Shown in pieces: positions 1 through 10,348 of a DNA stretch of 64,000 nt. This stretch comes from Vibrio amylolyticus. Its GTDB lineage: Bacteria > Pseudomonadota > Gammaproteobacteria > Enterobacterales > Vibrionaceae. The translations under genes were made by a program, and so were the position numbers. The stretch is taken from the NCBI RefSeq assembly GCF_023145695.1, contig NZ_JAJHVV010000005.1, positions 62,001 through 126,000 of the forward strand, in the 5' to 3' direction. Every line of letters starts with the position of its first letter. The stretch's first letter is position 1. Below the pieces are notes generated by a model that ran no database searches, was not told the DNA's origin, and saw only the letters and a list, made by a program, of their open reading frames with translations.

Positions 1-52
1 GATCTCAATGAATATTATCGACCTAGCATAGAGTAACGAAAGAGCAATTGAA

Positions 53-1345
53 GTGTTCGGGGATATACATTTGAAAGAGTTTGATAGCATAATAGATAGT
101 CCACAAGTATCGACTGCAAAAGGTGCCATGATAGGCTTAGCGCTAGGTGAAGCTCTTCGTACAGGGGCTTATTTGCCAGTCATTGAACGCCCATCTACAG
201 ATGTTTCTAGTTCGCTTTACACTGAAAAGCGAGGTCTATGGAGAGATTTGTCTCTTGCTGTTGCATTGTCCGATAGCTTACTGGCTAATGGTAGGCTTGA
301 TAGCAACGATCTAAAATGTCGGTACAGTAATTGGCGTAAAGAAAATGCCGCTATTTCAACCGTAGAACACTTTCAAATAGGAAATAACCTTAATCGATCG
401 CTTAACCGCTATGAGTCTTGGAAGGAAGAGAGCTTACCAATATATCAAACCTTTCCTGATGAAGATGCGTGTTTGGCGCGTATCGCGCCTATTTGTGTGT
501 TCTTTTCTCCTTATAAAGGCGAGAGTCTTGCGAATATAATGCAAACCATCAAAATCTCTTGTGAAGTGACTCATCAAAGCCATCAAGCGGTGATTGCCAG
601 TCAAATGGTAGCGGGGTTGCTCTACCAACGACTCAGATTATCAACGCAAAGTAAGGCTGAATTTTTAGCTAGTCTCCATAGCCGAAATATTGTCCAGAAT
701 ATTGAAGTACCTTGCACAATAGCAGAGGAGATCATTCGAGGTGATTATCAAAATAAACATCGTCATGAGCTAACCAGTGAAACGGCTTTAGGTTCGCTAG
801 AGGCAGCATTATGGTGTTTTTATCATAGTGATAATTTTGCGAAAGGGGCTTTGCTTGCAGCCAATAGTGATAATGAGTTATCCAGCACGAGTACTATTTA
901 TGGCCAGATTGCCGGCGCTTTTTATGGGGCTTCTGAACTTCCACAAGAGTGGTGCCGTGCAATGACGGATATCGTTGAGATTAACCGGCTTAGTGATTTA
1001 TTGATATGGACTCCTCCGTCTGCTCAACTCGTTGACATTGTCGCAAGATCAGAACGCTTTATATCCAAAGGGGAATCTCCGATCGTCCCTGAACTCTATT
1101 TTGATATCTACCGACATCAACTGCTCTCAAAATGCAGTGGGATTATAGAGAATAACGTACTGCTAGAAGGGGGCGTCGATGAATATGTGTGTAGAATCAA
1201 CGAATTTAGCTATACGCAAGCAATACAATTTATAGCAGCGGTTGTTCATCGTGATCTGCATAAGGCTGGTTTTCTCGAGTTTATGGATAAACGTGGTGTA
1301 CTGGCACACTGGCATCTACATATTTCGAAGTTTGTGAATACATAA
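53..1345 (+). CDS. ADP-ribosylglycohydrolase-like protein with lost metal-site motifs
   Basis: The 430-residue protein has the layout of the ADP-ribosylglycohydrolase (DraG/ARH) family: an N-terminal KGAMIGLALGEAL segment matching the family's GxxxGDALG start, a central LARIAP stretch followed by THQSHQA, and a C-terminal IAGAFYG segment. In the family these parts enclose a two-metal site that removes ADP-ribose from proteins. The metal-binding signatures are not conserved here: the usual TDDT motif reads RDLS, and the GGDTDT motif aligns with DNELSS. The fold is therefore supported but catalysis is doubtful. The start is GTG at 53; TTG at 71 is an alternative. It has no signal peptide and seems to be a single-gene unit. 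It could be a binding or regulatory pseudoenzyme. Confidence 0.7.
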   Translation: MFGDIHLKEFDSIIDSPQVSTAKGAMIGLALGEALRTGAYLPVIERPSTDVSSSLYTEKRGLWRDLSLAVALSDSLLANGRLDSNDLKCRYSNWRKENAAISTVEHFQIGNNLNRSLNRYESWKEESLPIYQTFPDEDACLARIAPICVFFSPYKGESLANIMQTIKISCEVTHQSHQAVIASQMVAGLLYQRLRLSTQSKAEFLASLHSRNIVQNIEVPCTIAEEIIRGDYQNKHRHELTSETALGSLEAALWCFYHSDNFAKGALLAANSDNELSSTSTIYGQIAGAFYGASELPQEWCRAMTDIVEINRLSDLLIWTPPSAQLVDIVARSERFISKGESPIVPELYFDIYRHQLLSKCSGIIENNVLLEGGVDEYVCRINEFSYTQAIQFIAAVVHRDLHKAGFLEFMDKRGVLAHWHLHISKFVNT

Positions 1346-1521
1346 CGTCCATTAATCTGAACCCTAATTCTAGAGCATTGCTCTATTTGGCACTGTTTTG
1401 TGTCCTATGAAATGTTTCGCATTTAAAAGATAGGTCTGGTTTATGTATCTGTTAGCTGAGTCTAAGTGACCAAATAATTCTTATGCTATGTTTATGGAAA
1501 ATAAACACATAGGAACGTGTA

Positions 1522-2142
1522 ATGGTATTTGATTGGGTGGAGTGGTTCGGATATTTAGCGTCGTTAGTGGTGCTGGTTTCTTTGACAATGACATCGATTG
1601 TCAAACTTCGAGTGATTAACTTTATTGGTTGTTTGCTGTTTGCAGCATTTGCCTATTTTATAGATTCTTACCCTACAATGCTTATGAATTTAGGTATTGC
1701 CTGTATTAATGTTTACTATCTTTATCAGCTCGCTGGGTCAAAAGATCAATTCAAACTTGTTTCTGCAACGATCGATTCTGAATATTTTGATCACTTTGTC
1801 TCTACCAATATTAAAGATATTGAAAGGCAAACGACAGCGAGTGATCTTCGAGCTCAAAATACCGCCTTCTATATGCTCAGAAACAACGCCATTGCAGGCC
1901 TTCTTGTTGGTAACAAGCAGGACGATGGTATTTTTACTGTGTCTCTCGACTACGTGACTCCCGAATATCGAGATTTAAAACTCGCGCACTACTTCTATGA
2001 AATTAACCCTGAACTGATAAAAAGTCGCGGCATCAACCGACTACAAGCGAGTGCATTGACAACTGAGCACCGAGACTATCTATTGCAAGTCGGTTTTGAA
2101 CAGCAAGGTGAAGATAAAGACCGCTTTGAAAAAGTGTTATAG
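1522..2142 (+). CDS. YgjV-type membrane domain fused to a GNAT-like domain
   Basis: The first 75 or so residues are hydrophobic, with about three membrane segments. They closely resemble the small YgjV-like protein encoded at 9699-9950: both carry GY-A-S, V-SLTM, (L)RV-NFIGC and N-YYL/YFL patterns. Residues about 80-206 are soluble and look like an acetyltransferase domain: a beta-rich stretch, then VTPEYRDLKLAHYFYE in the place of the family's acetyl-CoA loop, then a C-terminal LLQVGFEQQG segment. The acetyl-CoA loop lacks the typical Q/RxxGxG/A pattern, so substrate and activity are unknown. The start is supported by AGGAAC upstream of ATG 1522. It stands alone between two intergenic regions. 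Confidence 0.65.
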   Translation: MVFDWVEWFGYLASLVVLVSLTMTSIVKLRVINFIGCLLFAAFAYFIDSYPTMLMNLGIACINVYYLYQLAGSKDQFKLVSATIDSEYFDHFVSTNIKDIERQTTASDLRAQNTAFYMLRNNAIAGLLVGNKQDDGIFTVSLDYVTPEYRDLKLAHYFYEINPELIKSRGINRLQASALTTEHRDYLLQVGFEQQGEDKDRFEKVL

Positions 2143-2317
2143 AGCAATCAAATTACTCACTTTTGCTAAGAATTATTCCAAGTATCAGCACCGATTAGCC
2201 ATCAGTGTTTGTATTTTTCTTCATATAGCTTTCGTTTATTGAAATATCAGTTTGAAGACGTCACACTGCGTCTATTGCAGAATTAGTCTTTGAGTTTGTT
2301 TTAAGGAAAGGAAATCT

Positions 2318-3274
2318 ATGAGCAGTATATTGGATTGCATCCGAACGGTGGGTCGAGGAGAGCGTGGAAGAAAACCTCTCACATTAGAACAAGCCTATCA
2401 GGTAATGGATGAGTATCTTGACGGTCAAATTGGCGATGATCAAATGGCCATGTTATTGATGCTGATACGTGTTCAAAATGAGACTAAACAAGAGATTGCC
2501 GGTTTTGTTAAAGCCTTTCAGTCACGTGTACCAAATATTGGCGCTGATATCGATTGGCCTTGTTACGCAGGGAAACGTAAAACGGCGGGTAAACCGTGGC
2601 ATATTTTGGCGGCGAAAATATTAGCTGACAATGGCTATAAAGTACTAGTCCATGGTTATACTGATAAAGTGAAAGATAGAGAGCATGCACAAGATTATCT
2701 TGAAGCGCTGAATATCCCTCGTGCCTCTGACGCTGAACATGCAAAATCTTTGTTAGACTCTGGCGAGATTTGCTATTTACCCTTGTTTAATTTCGCGCCC
2801 CAAGTGGAGAAAATGCTTGATTGGCGTAAACGATACGGATTACGTACGCCAATTAATACTGTGGTTCGCGCGTTGAATCCAGGCGGTGGAAAGATTGGTA
2901 TTCGTGGTAGTTTCCACCCTGGTTTCCAACAGTTACACGCTGAAATTGAACATGTTGTTGATGAGCCAAATCATCGTGTTATTTCATTTAAAGGCCAATC
3001 AGGGGAGTCTGAATATAACCCGAAAGTAAGTCAAAATGTTTGGTTAAGTACCCCCGAAGGCGTTGAATCGTTTTATTGGGAAGCGGATCTATTAGAATCA
3101 CTGCCTATGCCAAAAGTATGCGTGTTTGATACTCCAGAAGAAGACAACGTGATGATGGCCAACACGATAGTGACAACGATGGCGTCTATCTTGTTTGCAA
3201 ATAATATGGACCGCAAACAAGCTTTAAATGAAGCAACAGAGTATTGGAAAGCCTATTGTAGTGCTAGTTTCTAA
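2318..3274 (+). CDS. ybiB: YbiB/TrpD2-family protein (anthranilate phosphoribosyltransferase-like)
   Basis: This 318-residue protein has the helical N-terminal domain and alpha/beta core of the anthranilate phosphoribosyltransferase fold, with the YbiB-type signatures RGERGRKPLT near the N-terminus, YAGKRKTAGKPWHILAAKIL, and LRTPINTVVRALNPGG. The E. coli homologue YbiB (TrpD2) is known as a nucleic-acid-binding member of the fold rather than a tryptophan enzyme, and no trp genes are nearby, so the same is inferred here. AAGGAAAGG precedes ATG 2318. A bidirectional hairpin terminator follows at 3297-3336. Confidence 0.85.
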   Translation: MSSILDCIRTVGRGERGRKPLTLEQAYQVMDEYLDGQIGDDQMAMLLMLIRVQNETKQEIAGFVKAFQSRVPNIGADIDWPCYAGKRKTAGKPWHILAAKILADNGYKVLVHGYTDKVKDREHAQDYLEALNIPRASDAEHAKSLLDSGEICYLPLFNFAPQVEKMLDWRKRYGLRTPINTVVRALNPGGGKIGIRGSFHPGFQQLHAEIEHVVDEPNHRVISFKGQSGESEYNPKVSQNVWLSTPEGVESFYWEADLLESLPMPKVCVFDTPEEDNVMMANTIVTTMASILFANNMDRKQALNEATEYWKAYCSASF

Positions 3275-3296
3275 GTAACCTTGTTAATCGCCATTG

Positions 3297-3336
3297 AAAA
3301 ATAGCCCCTTTAAGGAAACTTAAAGGGGCTATTTTC
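3297..3336. terminator. Bidirectional terminator between ybiB and the desaturase
   Basis: Perfect 18-bp inverted arms (AAAATAGCCCCTTTAAG and its complement) enclose a GAAA-type loop at 3315-3318. A-rich and T-rich flanks make it functional on both strands, fitting the convergent genes on either side. Confidence 0.9.
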
Positions 3337-3341
3337 GGTTT

Positions 3342-4505
3342 CTAATGTGCTCGTGCTTTTTTCGTCACACTCATCAACATGTAATTCCAAGCACTTGTTT
3401 GTTGAGCTAGATTCTTTTTAATGTCTTTATAGCGTAGCGTCAATACTGAGTATTCGTACTTTTTTACCATGTCATCTTTTTTACTTTCTAGAAGTTGTTT
3501 CTTGAGTTCATAGTAATCGTTCATACTGCTCATCAGCACTTCAAACTCATGTTGAAGTTTGGTGTTGATGTCTTGTTTGTTTGGCCAGGTCTCAATAGCT
3601 TTTTGAGCATTGCGTAGTGACATTGCCGCTTTCGCTTTTTCAATTTTCAGTTGCGGCGCTTTGCGAAGTTGTCCGGTTAACCCGAGCCATGAACACGATT
3701 TAATTAGCCATTTCGTTGGGTCGTAATGCCACCATTCAATACCATTTCGGTAATCGTTCTCGAAAATATGGTGGTAATTGTGGTAGCCCTCACCAAAGGT
3801 AAAGAACGCCAATGTAGCGCTATCGCGTGCTGTGTTCTTATCGGTATAAGGCTGAGTCCCCCAGATATGAGCTAATGAGTTAATAAAGAAGGTGGTGTGG
3901 TGGTTTAATACCAAGCGAACCGCGCCTATCATTAAGAACATACCAATGACGTCGCCATGAATAATCCCCAACAGTATTGGAAAGCCGACGTTCATGAGAA
4001 GTGCGAGAGCTCCATAGTATTTATGCTGCCATAAGACGATCTTGTCTTTTTGTAGATCTCGACAGTTACTGTAATTGTCGTACGCGTCACCGTGATAATC
4101 ACGAATCATCCAACCGATATGGGAAAACCAAAACCCTCTTTTGGCGGAATAGGGGTCTTTATCATTATTATCGACATGTTTGTGGTGCACTCTATGATCA
4201 GAGCTCCAGTGCAAAATACTATTTTGCAGTGCGAAAGCGCCACCAATGGCGAAAATGAAGCGTAATGACCAATGCGCTTGATAGGCTTTGTGCGACCACA
4301 ATCGATGGTAGCCTGCGGTAATGGATAGACTGCAGAAGCTAAAGCAGATCAAAAGCCAAACGAAATGTTCCCCACCAAAACCATAGTTAAACGCGTACCA
4401 AGGCGCGGCTATCAGTGCGAGCGCAAGACTGGAAGTGAAGATGAAAATATTTAGCCAAATTAAAGGCGGCTTTTCCTTAATAGAACTCTTTGGTGACTGA
4501 GACAT
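3342..4505 (-). CDS. Acyl-CoA/fatty acid desaturase
   Basis: A membrane-bound di-iron desaturase that inserts a cis double bond into acyl chains. The three histidine boxes are present: HRLWSH (HxxxxH), HRVHH (HxxHH) and HNYHH (HxxHH). Four hydrophobic segments lie around them in residues about 15-220. The order and spacing match the delta-9 type family. The C-terminal 90-100 residues after the fold are charged and helical (EKAKAAMSLRNAQ...), longer than in minimal desaturases. The ATG at 4505 is used. A FabR-like palindrome lies 45-60 bases upstream, suggesting control together with unsaturated fatty acid synthesis. The exact substrate (acyl-CoA or phospholipid) cannot be read from sequence. 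Confidence 0.9.
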   Translation of the reverse strand: MSQSPKSSIKEKPPLIWLNIFIFTSSLALALIAAPWYAFNYGFGGEHFVWLLICFSFCSLSITAGYHRLWSHKAYQAHWSLRFIFAIGGAFALQNSILHWSSDHRVHHKHVDNNDKDPYSAKRGFWFSHIGWMIRDYHGDAYDNYSNCRDLQKDKIVLWQHKYYGALALLMNVGFPILLGIIHGDVIGMFLMIGAVRLVLNHHTTFFINSLAHIWGTQPYTDKNTARDSATLAFFTFGEGYHNYHHIFENDYRNGIEWWHYDPTKWLIKSCSWLGLTGQLRKAPQLKIEKAKAAMSLRNAQKAIETWPNKQDINTKLQHEFEVLMSSMNDYYELKKQLLESKKDDMVKKYEYSVLTLRYKDIKKNLAQQTSAWNYMLMSVTKKARAH

Positions 4506-4548
4506 ATGTAATAAATCCTTTGGGCTAACAACTGTACGCTAGAATATC

Positions 4549-4565
4549 AGCGCACACGTGTAAGT
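4549..4565. promoter_or_regulatory. FabR-like operator candidate upstream of the desaturase
   Basis: AGCGCACACGTGTAAGT is an imperfect palindrome resembling the known FabR box pattern AGCG-ACA-N2-TGT-CGCT. A further half-site-like GTACGCT lies at 4534-4540. FabR represses unsaturated fatty acid genes in gammaproteobacteria, which fits the desaturase 45 bases away. Assignment is by motif only. Confidence 0.4.
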
Positions 4566-4673
4566 CAAACCCGTCATTGTAAATATTGTGAACAGAATGT
4601 TTGGCTTTTTAACGGTGAAATGAATAGTATGAATAAAGCTAATATGCTTACAGGAAGTAATAAGGTACTAAAA

Positions 4674-5234
4674 ATGGATTTAAAAATAGCGGAATATAGC
4701 GACTATGAGCGCATCGCAACTCTACACGCCCAAAGCTGGCGACGTTTTTACCATGGAATTTTGGGTGAAGACTACCTTCAAAATGATGTCCTCGATGAAC
4801 GAATGGCTATTTGGCAAGCTCGTTTGATTAATCCTCCGTTCAACCAGCATGTCGTATTATTGGAGGAAGGAGGGTTGCTGTGTGGTTTTATCTGCGTATT
4901 TGGTAACCATGACTTTGAAAAAGGCACCATGATCGACTCATTACATGTAGATGAAAGTTATCGTCATCGTGGGTTAGGTTTAACGTTACTAAATGAAACT
5001 GCTAAATGGTGTGAACAGTATTTTAGTGAAAGTTCTATTTACCTTGAGGTTATGAGGGATAATCAGCAAGCCATTGATTTTTATGACTCTCTTGACGGGT
5101 TTAAGATAGATGAGCGCTTATGGAACGCGCCTTGCGGGCACAAAGTACCCGAGCAAGTATATAGCTGGAAGACCCCATCACAGTTAAATGAAAACACCAT
5201 TAAATTAATTAAGGATTGTATTGTTACAGAATGA
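4674..5234 (+). CDS. GNAT-family N-acetyltransferase
   Basis: A 187-residue acetyltransferase of the GNAT superfamily. The motif A region reads SLHVDESYRHRGLGLTLL, with the R-x-x-G-x-G/A-type acetyl-CoA pyrophosphate loop intact. It is followed by YLEVMRDNQQAIDFYDSLDGF, the typical motif B with the FY-x-x-x-GF ending. The reading frame is open from 4620, but ATG 4674 (MDLKIAEYSDYERIA) best matches family N-termini and has AAGG about 10 bases upstream. The substrate is unknown, and no neighbour points to one. Confidence 0.8.
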   Translation: MDLKIAEYSDYERIATLHAQSWRRFYHGILGEDYLQNDVLDERMAIWQARLINPPFNQHVVLLEEGGLLCGFICVFGNHDFEKGTMIDSLHVDESYRHRGLGLTLLNETAKWCEQYFSESSIYLEVMRDNQQAIDFYDSLDGFKIDERLWNAPCGHKVPEQVYSWKTPSQLNENTIKLIKDCIVTE

Positions 5235-5335
5235 CATACATAGCTCCTCTCTTCTGACATTCCTCGGACATAAACATCATTCCTGATGGTTATGTTCGAC
5301 ATAACTAAATTTCATTGGTAATAGTGATAATAATT

Positions 5336-6475
5336 ATGAACAAAAAGCTAATGGTGACTATGTTGTTATCATCCTCGGTACTTGTTGGCTGTAACAAAAA
5401 TACGTCAGGACCAGGACAAGCACCACTGCCTTTAGTCGTGACTGAAACGGCCGAAACGATCGATTATAGAGGGAGCATCACTTTCATTGGTCGTGCAGAA
5501 GCGGTAGATGACACGGATATTACTGCCCAAGTGACCGGTTATTTAGAGGGGCGTCATTTTGAAGAGGGGCAAATGGTAGAAAAGGGAGACCTTTTATTTA
5601 CGATAGAACCATCTCAATATGAAGCTCGTTTAGCGACCTCGAAAGCAGAATTAGCACGAGCAAAGTCTGACTTAAATAAATCGACGTTGGATTACGAGCG
5701 TGGAAAGCGACTATTACCAAAAGGCAGTATCTCAAAAGCTGACTTTGACGCGTTGACAGCAAGCCTAGGTGGCGCTGAAGCAATGGTTGAAGCGGCTAAA
5801 GCAAATGTTCGACTAGCAGAAGTAAACCTTTCTTATACACAAATTGTTGCTCCATTTTCTGGCCGAATCAGTGACAGCAAAGCAAGTAAAGGTGATCTGA
5901 TCTCTCCTTCATCGGGTGTCCTAACGACACTGGTTAGCCTTGACCCAATTCATGCTTCATTCAATGTGAGTGAGCGTGACAGGCTTGGTATCGCTTTGGA
6001 AACAGCGAGTGGCAATGCTAGCTCGAATGCGAAAAATATTGACGTGTCTATTACATTGGAAAACGGAAAACGTTTTGAGCACACCGGAGCATTGGATTAC
6101 CTAGGCAACCGAATTAATGTTAATACAGGCACAATAGACATGCGTGCGATCGTTCCTAACCCAGAGCACAAGCTGTTACCGGGTCAACATGTTCGTGTCG
6201 AGCTTCATGCTGATAAAACTGTTCCTGTCATTGCGATCCCAAGAAAAGCTGTTCAGTCTGATTTGGAAGGCGACTTTGTGATGGTTGTTACTGAAGGAAA
6301 TATCATTGAACGTAGAAATGTAGAATTGGGCGCTCAAACACCTGAAGGAGTGCTTATTCCATTTGGCTTAAGTGTAAACGATGTGTTTGTCGTACAAGGT
6401 TTACAGCGTATTCGTAACGGTATGCCAGTACAAGTTCAAGACAAATCTCCAGAATCAATGACAGCCGCTGAATAG
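5336..6475 (+). CDS. RND efflux periplasmic adaptor lipoprotein
   Basis: A membrane fusion protein of the AcrA/MexA class, linking an inner-membrane RND pump to an outer-membrane channel. The signal peptide ends in a lipobox (VLVGC), so the mature protein should be lipid-anchored. The lipoyl half-motifs surround a coiled-coil hairpin at about residues 90-165 ([21 protein letters not shown]), and the beta-barrel follows ([13 protein letters not shown]). An upstream TTG at 5315 extends the frame, but ATG 5336 gives a proper signal peptide. The pump gene begins 11 bases downstream. No outer-membrane channel gene is present, so it probably borrows TolC. Confidence 0.93.
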   Translation: MNKKLMVTMLLSSSVLVGCNKNTSGPGQAPLPLVVTETAETIDYRGSITFIGRAEAVDDTDITAQVTGYLEGRHFEEGQMVEKGDLLFTIEPSQYEARLATSKAELARAKSDLNKSTLDYERGKRLLPKGSISKADFDALTASLGGAEAMVEAAKANVRLAEVNLSYTQIVAPFSGRISDSKASKGDLISPSSGVLTTLVSLDPIHASFNVSERDRLGIALETASGNASSNAKNIDVSITLENGKRFEHTGALDYLGNRINVNTGTIDMRAIVPNPEHKLLPGQHVRVELHADKTVPVIAIPRKAVQSDLEGDFVMVVTEGNIIERRNVELGAQTPEGVLIPFGLSVNDVFVVQGLQRIRNGMPVQVQDKSPESMTAAE

Positions 6476-6486
6476 GAAACCTTAAT

Positions 6487-9400
6487 ATGTTAAGTCGGTT
6501 TTTCATCCAGCGCCCCAAGTTTGCGTTGGTTATTTCAATTATCTTGTCGTTAGCAGGCGCCATAGCTTTAATGGTTTTGCCTGTTGCCGAATACCCTAAG
6601 ATTAGCCCGCCATCTGTTAGTGTTACGGCCTACTACACAGGAGCAAGTGCAGAAGTAGTTGAGCAAGCCATTGCAGACCCTATAGAAACATCGGTCAATG
6701 GCGTAGAAAACATGCTTTACATGTCTTCCAAAAGTGCAAACGATGGCTCATACAGTTTGAACGTGACATTTGAAGTAGGCACTGACCCTGACATGGCTCA
6801 GGTCAACGTCCAAAACCGTGTATCTCAGATTGAAGCGAAATTACCACAACAAGTACGAATGACGGGTGTGACGGTAAAGAAACGCTCGCCTGACCTATTG
6901 ATGGTGTTGAACTTCTATTCTCCAGATGGCCGTTATGACGACCAATTTTTGATTAACTACATTAACTTGAATGTAAAAGATCAATTAACACGTGTCACGG
7001 GTATCAGTGATGTGGCGGTTATTGGTGGCGGTGAATACGCAATGCGAGTCTGGTTAGATCCAGAGAAGCTTGCGAACTTAAACTTAACCACGCCTGATGT
7101 GCAATCGGCATTAGCGGAGCAAAACGTTCAAGTTGCGGCTGGTCGGGTAGGCGCAGCGCCTTATAGCCAATCACAAGAAGTTCAATTTAACTTAGTAACG
7201 AAAGGTCGCTTAGAGACGGTTGAGGAGTTCGAGAACGTAGTGTTACGAGCAAATCCTGATGGCTCTACGATTTATTTAAAAGACGTAGCGCGTGTTGAAC
7301 TAGGTAAGAAGTTCTATGATGGTTCAGGAAAATTCCGAGGTCAAGATGCCTCGATAGTTACATTGTCACTTCAGTCTGATGCTAACGCATTAGAAAGTGG
7401 CAAAGCGGTAATGGATCTACTTGATCGCTTGAGCGTTAATTTCCCTGAAGGCCTAGAATATGAAACCAGTTACGACACAACATTATTTGTATCTGAATCT
7501 ATTAAAGGTGTAGTGAAAACGTTAATCGAAGCGATTCTATTAGTAATTGCGGTGACTTACTTATTCTTAGGCAGTGCTCGAGCGACGTTAATACCGGTTG
7601 TTGCTATTCCCGTCTCTTTGATTGGTACGTTTGCAATAATGCAAATGACAGGCTTTACCATTAATACGGTAACCTTGTTTGGCCTTATTCTCGCCATCGG
7701 TATCGTGGTAGATGATGCCATCTTAGTTATCGAGAACGTCGATACGACGATGGCAAAAGATCCTTCTATTACACCAAGAAAAGCCACACTTCTAGCGATG
7801 AAGGAAGTTACAGGGCCAATCTTAACGTCTACGTTAGTCCTTCTTGCCGTGTTCATTCCTGTCGCGATGCTTCCAGGGATTACCGGCATCATGTATCGAC
7901 AGTTTGCTCTAACCATCTGTATTTCGGTTGTTATCTCTTCCATTAACGCACTAACACTGTCACCTGCACTTTGTTCTTTGGTATTGAAACAAGGTGGCGG
8001 TAACACTGCGAGCTGGTTTAAAGCCTTCAACCGTGGCTTAGACAGAGTGACAGAAGGTTACGGTAATGTAGCTGGTTTTTTAGTGAAGCGTGCCGTAATC
8101 GTTGTGGCTATTTTCTTAGTCGCAGTCGGCTCGGTAACCTACCTCTCTAAAACAACGTCAACTGCGTTTGTACCGCAAGAAGATAAAGGCATTTTACTCG
8201 TTAACGTTCAGTTACCTGATTCTGCGTCTCTTTCGAGAACGGAAGAAGTCACTGAAAGCTTAATCAAAATTGTAGAAAGCGAACCAGGCATTGATGGCGT
8301 AACCGTGGCAAATGGTTTTGCCTTTATGACCGGTGCAGCGGCATCAAACGGTGCGTCGATGTTTATCAAGCTCCATGATTGGGAGACCCGTAACAACTTA
8401 GACGGTGATCACTCAGCGACCGCAATATCGAACCGAATTAACGGCGCAGCGGCGATGACATTACCACATGCTTCTGTTTTTGCCATGGGGCCTCCAGCGG
8501 TTCCTGGTATGGGCGCGGCGTCTGGTTTTGAATTTGTCCTTGAAGATGCGTTAGGGCGTAGCCGGACTGATTTAGCGATCTTGATGGGCGATCTGATACA
8601 AGAAGCGAATAAACAGCCTGAGATTGCGTTCACATTCAGTACTTTCAGAGCTAACGTGCCTCACTACAGCATTGAGATTGATCGAGAGAAAGTTCAGCAG
8701 CTTGGGATTCCATTAAGTTCGGTATTCCAAACTCTACAAGGGAACTTAGGCTCAATCTATGTCAATGACTTCACTATGTTTGGTAAAAACTATCAAGTGA
8801 CCATGCAGGCCGACAGTGAGTACCGAAAGGGCATTGATGACTTAGACCGTTTTCATGTTCGTTCCGCACAAGGTGATATGATTCCACTAAGTACATTAGT
8901 GACCGCTGAGCAGGTGTTTGAGCCAGATGTGGCATGGCGATATAACATGTATCGTAGTGCTGTTATTCAAGGTCAGCCTGCTCCTGGGTATTCTAGTGGT
9001 GATGCGATTGCCGCGATGGAACGTGTGGCAGCAGAAATGCTACCTCAAGGTTACCAGTACGAGTGGACAGGTATGGCGTATCAAGAGAAGATAGCGGGTA
9101 ACCAAGCGATCTATGCGTTTGCATTGGCATTGATTTTCATCTACCTCTTCATGGTTGCACAGTATGAGAGTTGGAGCATCCCATTAGCGATTATCTTGGT
9201 GGTGCCAATTGCTACACTAGGGTCGTTTATTGCTCTGACGATTACCGGGACTCCGCTTAACCTTTATGCTCAGATAGGTCTGGTACTCTTGATAGCGCTC
9301 GCCGCGAAGAATGCTATCTTGATTGTGGAATTTGCCAAGCAAGAAAGAGAAGAGAAAGAGCTGTCTATCGATGATGCTTCAGTGAAAGGTGGTAAGTTAC

Positions 9401-9639
9401 GTTTCCGTGCGGTGAACATGACGTCATGGTCGTTCATCTTGGGTATATTCCCTCTGATATTTGCATCAGGTGCCGGCCACGTTAGCCAAAACTCTCTAGG
9501 GGTATCATTAGTTGGTGGTCTGCTATGTGTGTTATTAGCGGGTACGTTATTGATTCCTGGTTTCTACGCAATGGTGCAACGTAAGCGCGAGAAGATTCAC
9601 GGTGGCAGTACTAAGTTAATCCCACTTGATGATGATTAA
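6487..9639 (+). CDS. RND multidrug efflux pump, AcrB/HAE1 family
   Basis: At 1050 residues it has the usual length of hydrophobe/amphiphile efflux RND pumps. It shows the N-terminal [14 protein letters not shown] membrane segment, the two large periplasmic domains, the TM4 proton-relay pair in [13 protein letters not shown], and the TM10 lysine in [12 protein letters not shown]. It expels drugs or detergents by proton antiport through a trimer. The partner adaptor is directly upstream and no OMF gene follows. A strong bidirectional terminator ends the unit. No local regulator is adjacent. Confidence 0.95.
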   Translation: MLSRFFIQRPKFALVISIILSLAGAIALMVLPVAEYPKISPPSVSVTAYYTGASAEVVEQAIADPIETSVNGVENMLYMSSKSANDGSYSLNVTFEVGTDPDMAQVNVQNRVSQIEAKLPQQVRMTGVTVKKRSPDLLMVLNFYSPDGRYDDQFLINYINLNVKDQLTRVTGISDVAVIGGGEYAMRVWLDPEKLANLNLTTPDVQSALAEQNVQVAAGRVGAAPYSQSQEVQFNLVTKGRLETVEEFENVVLRANPDGSTIYLKDVARVELGKKFYDGSGKFRGQDASIVTLSLQSDANALESGKAVMDLLDRLSVNFPEGLEYETSYDTTLFVSESIKGVVKTLIEAILLVIAVTYLFLGSARATLIPVVAIPVSLIGTFAIMQMTGFTINTVTLFGLILAIGIVVDDAILVIENVDTTMAKDPSITPRKATLLAMKEVTGPILTSTLVLLAVFIPVAMLPGITGIMYRQFALTICISVVISSINALTLSPALCSLVLKQGGGNTASWFKAFNRGLDRVTEGYGNVAGFLVKRAVIVVAIFLVAVGSVTYLSKTTSTAFVPQEDKGILLVNVQLPDSASLSRTEEVTESLIKIVESEPGIDGVTVANGFAFMTGAAASNGASMFIKLHDWETRNNLDGDHSATAISNRINGAAAMTLPHASVFAMGPPAVPGMGAASGFEFVLEDALGRSRTDLAILMGDLIQEANKQPEIAFTFSTFRANVPHYSIEIDREKVQQLGIPLSSVFQTLQGNLGSIYVNDFTMFGKNYQVTMQADSEYRKGIDDLDRFHVRSAQGDMIPLSTLVTAEQVFEPDVAWRYNMYRSAVIQGQPAPGYSSGDAIAAMERVAAEMLPQGYQYEWTGMAYQEKIAGNQAIYAFALALIFIYLFMVAQYESWSIPLAIILVVPIATLGSFIALTITGTPLNLYAQIGLVLLIALAAKNAILIVEFAKQEREEKELSIDDASVKGGKLRFRAVNMTSWSFILGIFPLIFASGAGHVSQNSLGVSLVGGLLCVLLAGTLLIPGFYAMVQRKREKIHGGSTKLIPLDDD

Positions 9640-9652
9640 CTATTACCTTTAA

Positions 9653-9686
9653 ATAAAAATCCCCAGCAATTGCTGGGGATTTTTAT
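9653..9686. terminator. Bidirectional terminator after the RND operon
   Basis: The perfect palindrome CCCCAGCAATTGCTGGGG (9661-9678) is flanked by A and T runs, serving the RND operon and the convergent YgjV gene. Confidence 0.93.
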
Positions 9687-9698
9687 ATTTGAATCAAT

Positions 9699-9950
9699 TT
9701 AGGCAGGGTTTTCGATAGGCTGCGCTTTCTTCTCTTGTTGCATTTTGAAAAGGAAATAGACGTTAACACAGGCGATGAAACCGTTAGTGATAACAACAGG
9801 CATTGAGTCGATCATTAATCCATACGCGGTAAACAAACCGCAACCAATAAAGTTTAGTACACGCAGGCGAACGATATCTTTCATTGTTAATGAAATCGCG
9901 ACCATAATTGATGCTGCGTAACCTAAGATTTCTACTATATTCATTTCCAT
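9699..9950 (-). CDS. Small YgjV-like inner-membrane protein
   Basis: An 83-residue protein with about three membrane helices and a short polar tail, related to the YgjV family. It is clearly similar to the membrane half of the fusion protein at 1522-2142 (shared LRVLNFIGC versus LRVINFIGC, and N-G/A-x-ACxNVYFL). The frame is open to 10091, but ATG 9950 is preceded by GAGAGG and gives a start matching the paralogue. Its function is not known; the family's small size and topology suggest a membrane accessory protein. Confidence 0.75.
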   Translation of the reverse strand: MEMNIVEILGYAASIMVAISLTMKDIVRLRVLNFIGCGLFTAYGLMIDSMPVVITNGFIACVNVYFLFKMQQEKKAQPIENPA

Positions 9951-10348
9951 TTTTATTCCTCTCAATGTTGCCGATATAACTCGGTACCAATTCTTCTCAT
10001 CATGAGATATATGAGGAAGCTCCCTGCCTCGAATGGTGTTGACTAATTGAGCGCAAATATAGCAAATGAAAAAGTGTGATGAAAGGCGCAAAATTAAGCA
10101 AGTTGAAGGTTAGCGATTACGCAAACGTTTAATTGGAATGAAAGAGGAATAGTGACGTTAGAATCAACGACATTGCTAAAGTATTTCGTTGTTTAGAACC
10201 CGTCATTTAATTTATCTTGGGCTTTTAATCCGTCTATATTGTAAGGGGCGCAGTGGTGGGAAGAGGGCGCTTTGCTACATTGAAATTGTATGTGGCTCTC
10301 TAATCTGATTTATTAGTGAGCGTAATGACTTGAATTAAAGGATGTTAG
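9951..10348. other. Intergenic region, about 400 bp, between divergent genes
   Basis: Contains the 5' regions of the minus-strand YgjV-like gene and the plus-strand racemase (AAAGGATGTTAG before its ATG). A short G-rich stretch occurs near 10242-10270. I see no convincing coding sequence, tRNA or structured RNA. Confidence 0.5.

Noticed and set aside
1697..1957. Second plus-strand frame inside the YgjV/GNAT fusion gene
   Set aside because: Overlaps a frame with recognisable domains; no independent support.
7557..8633. Minus-strand frames within the RND pump gene
   Set aside because: Shadow frames of a highly conserved coding sequence, with no ribosome sites.
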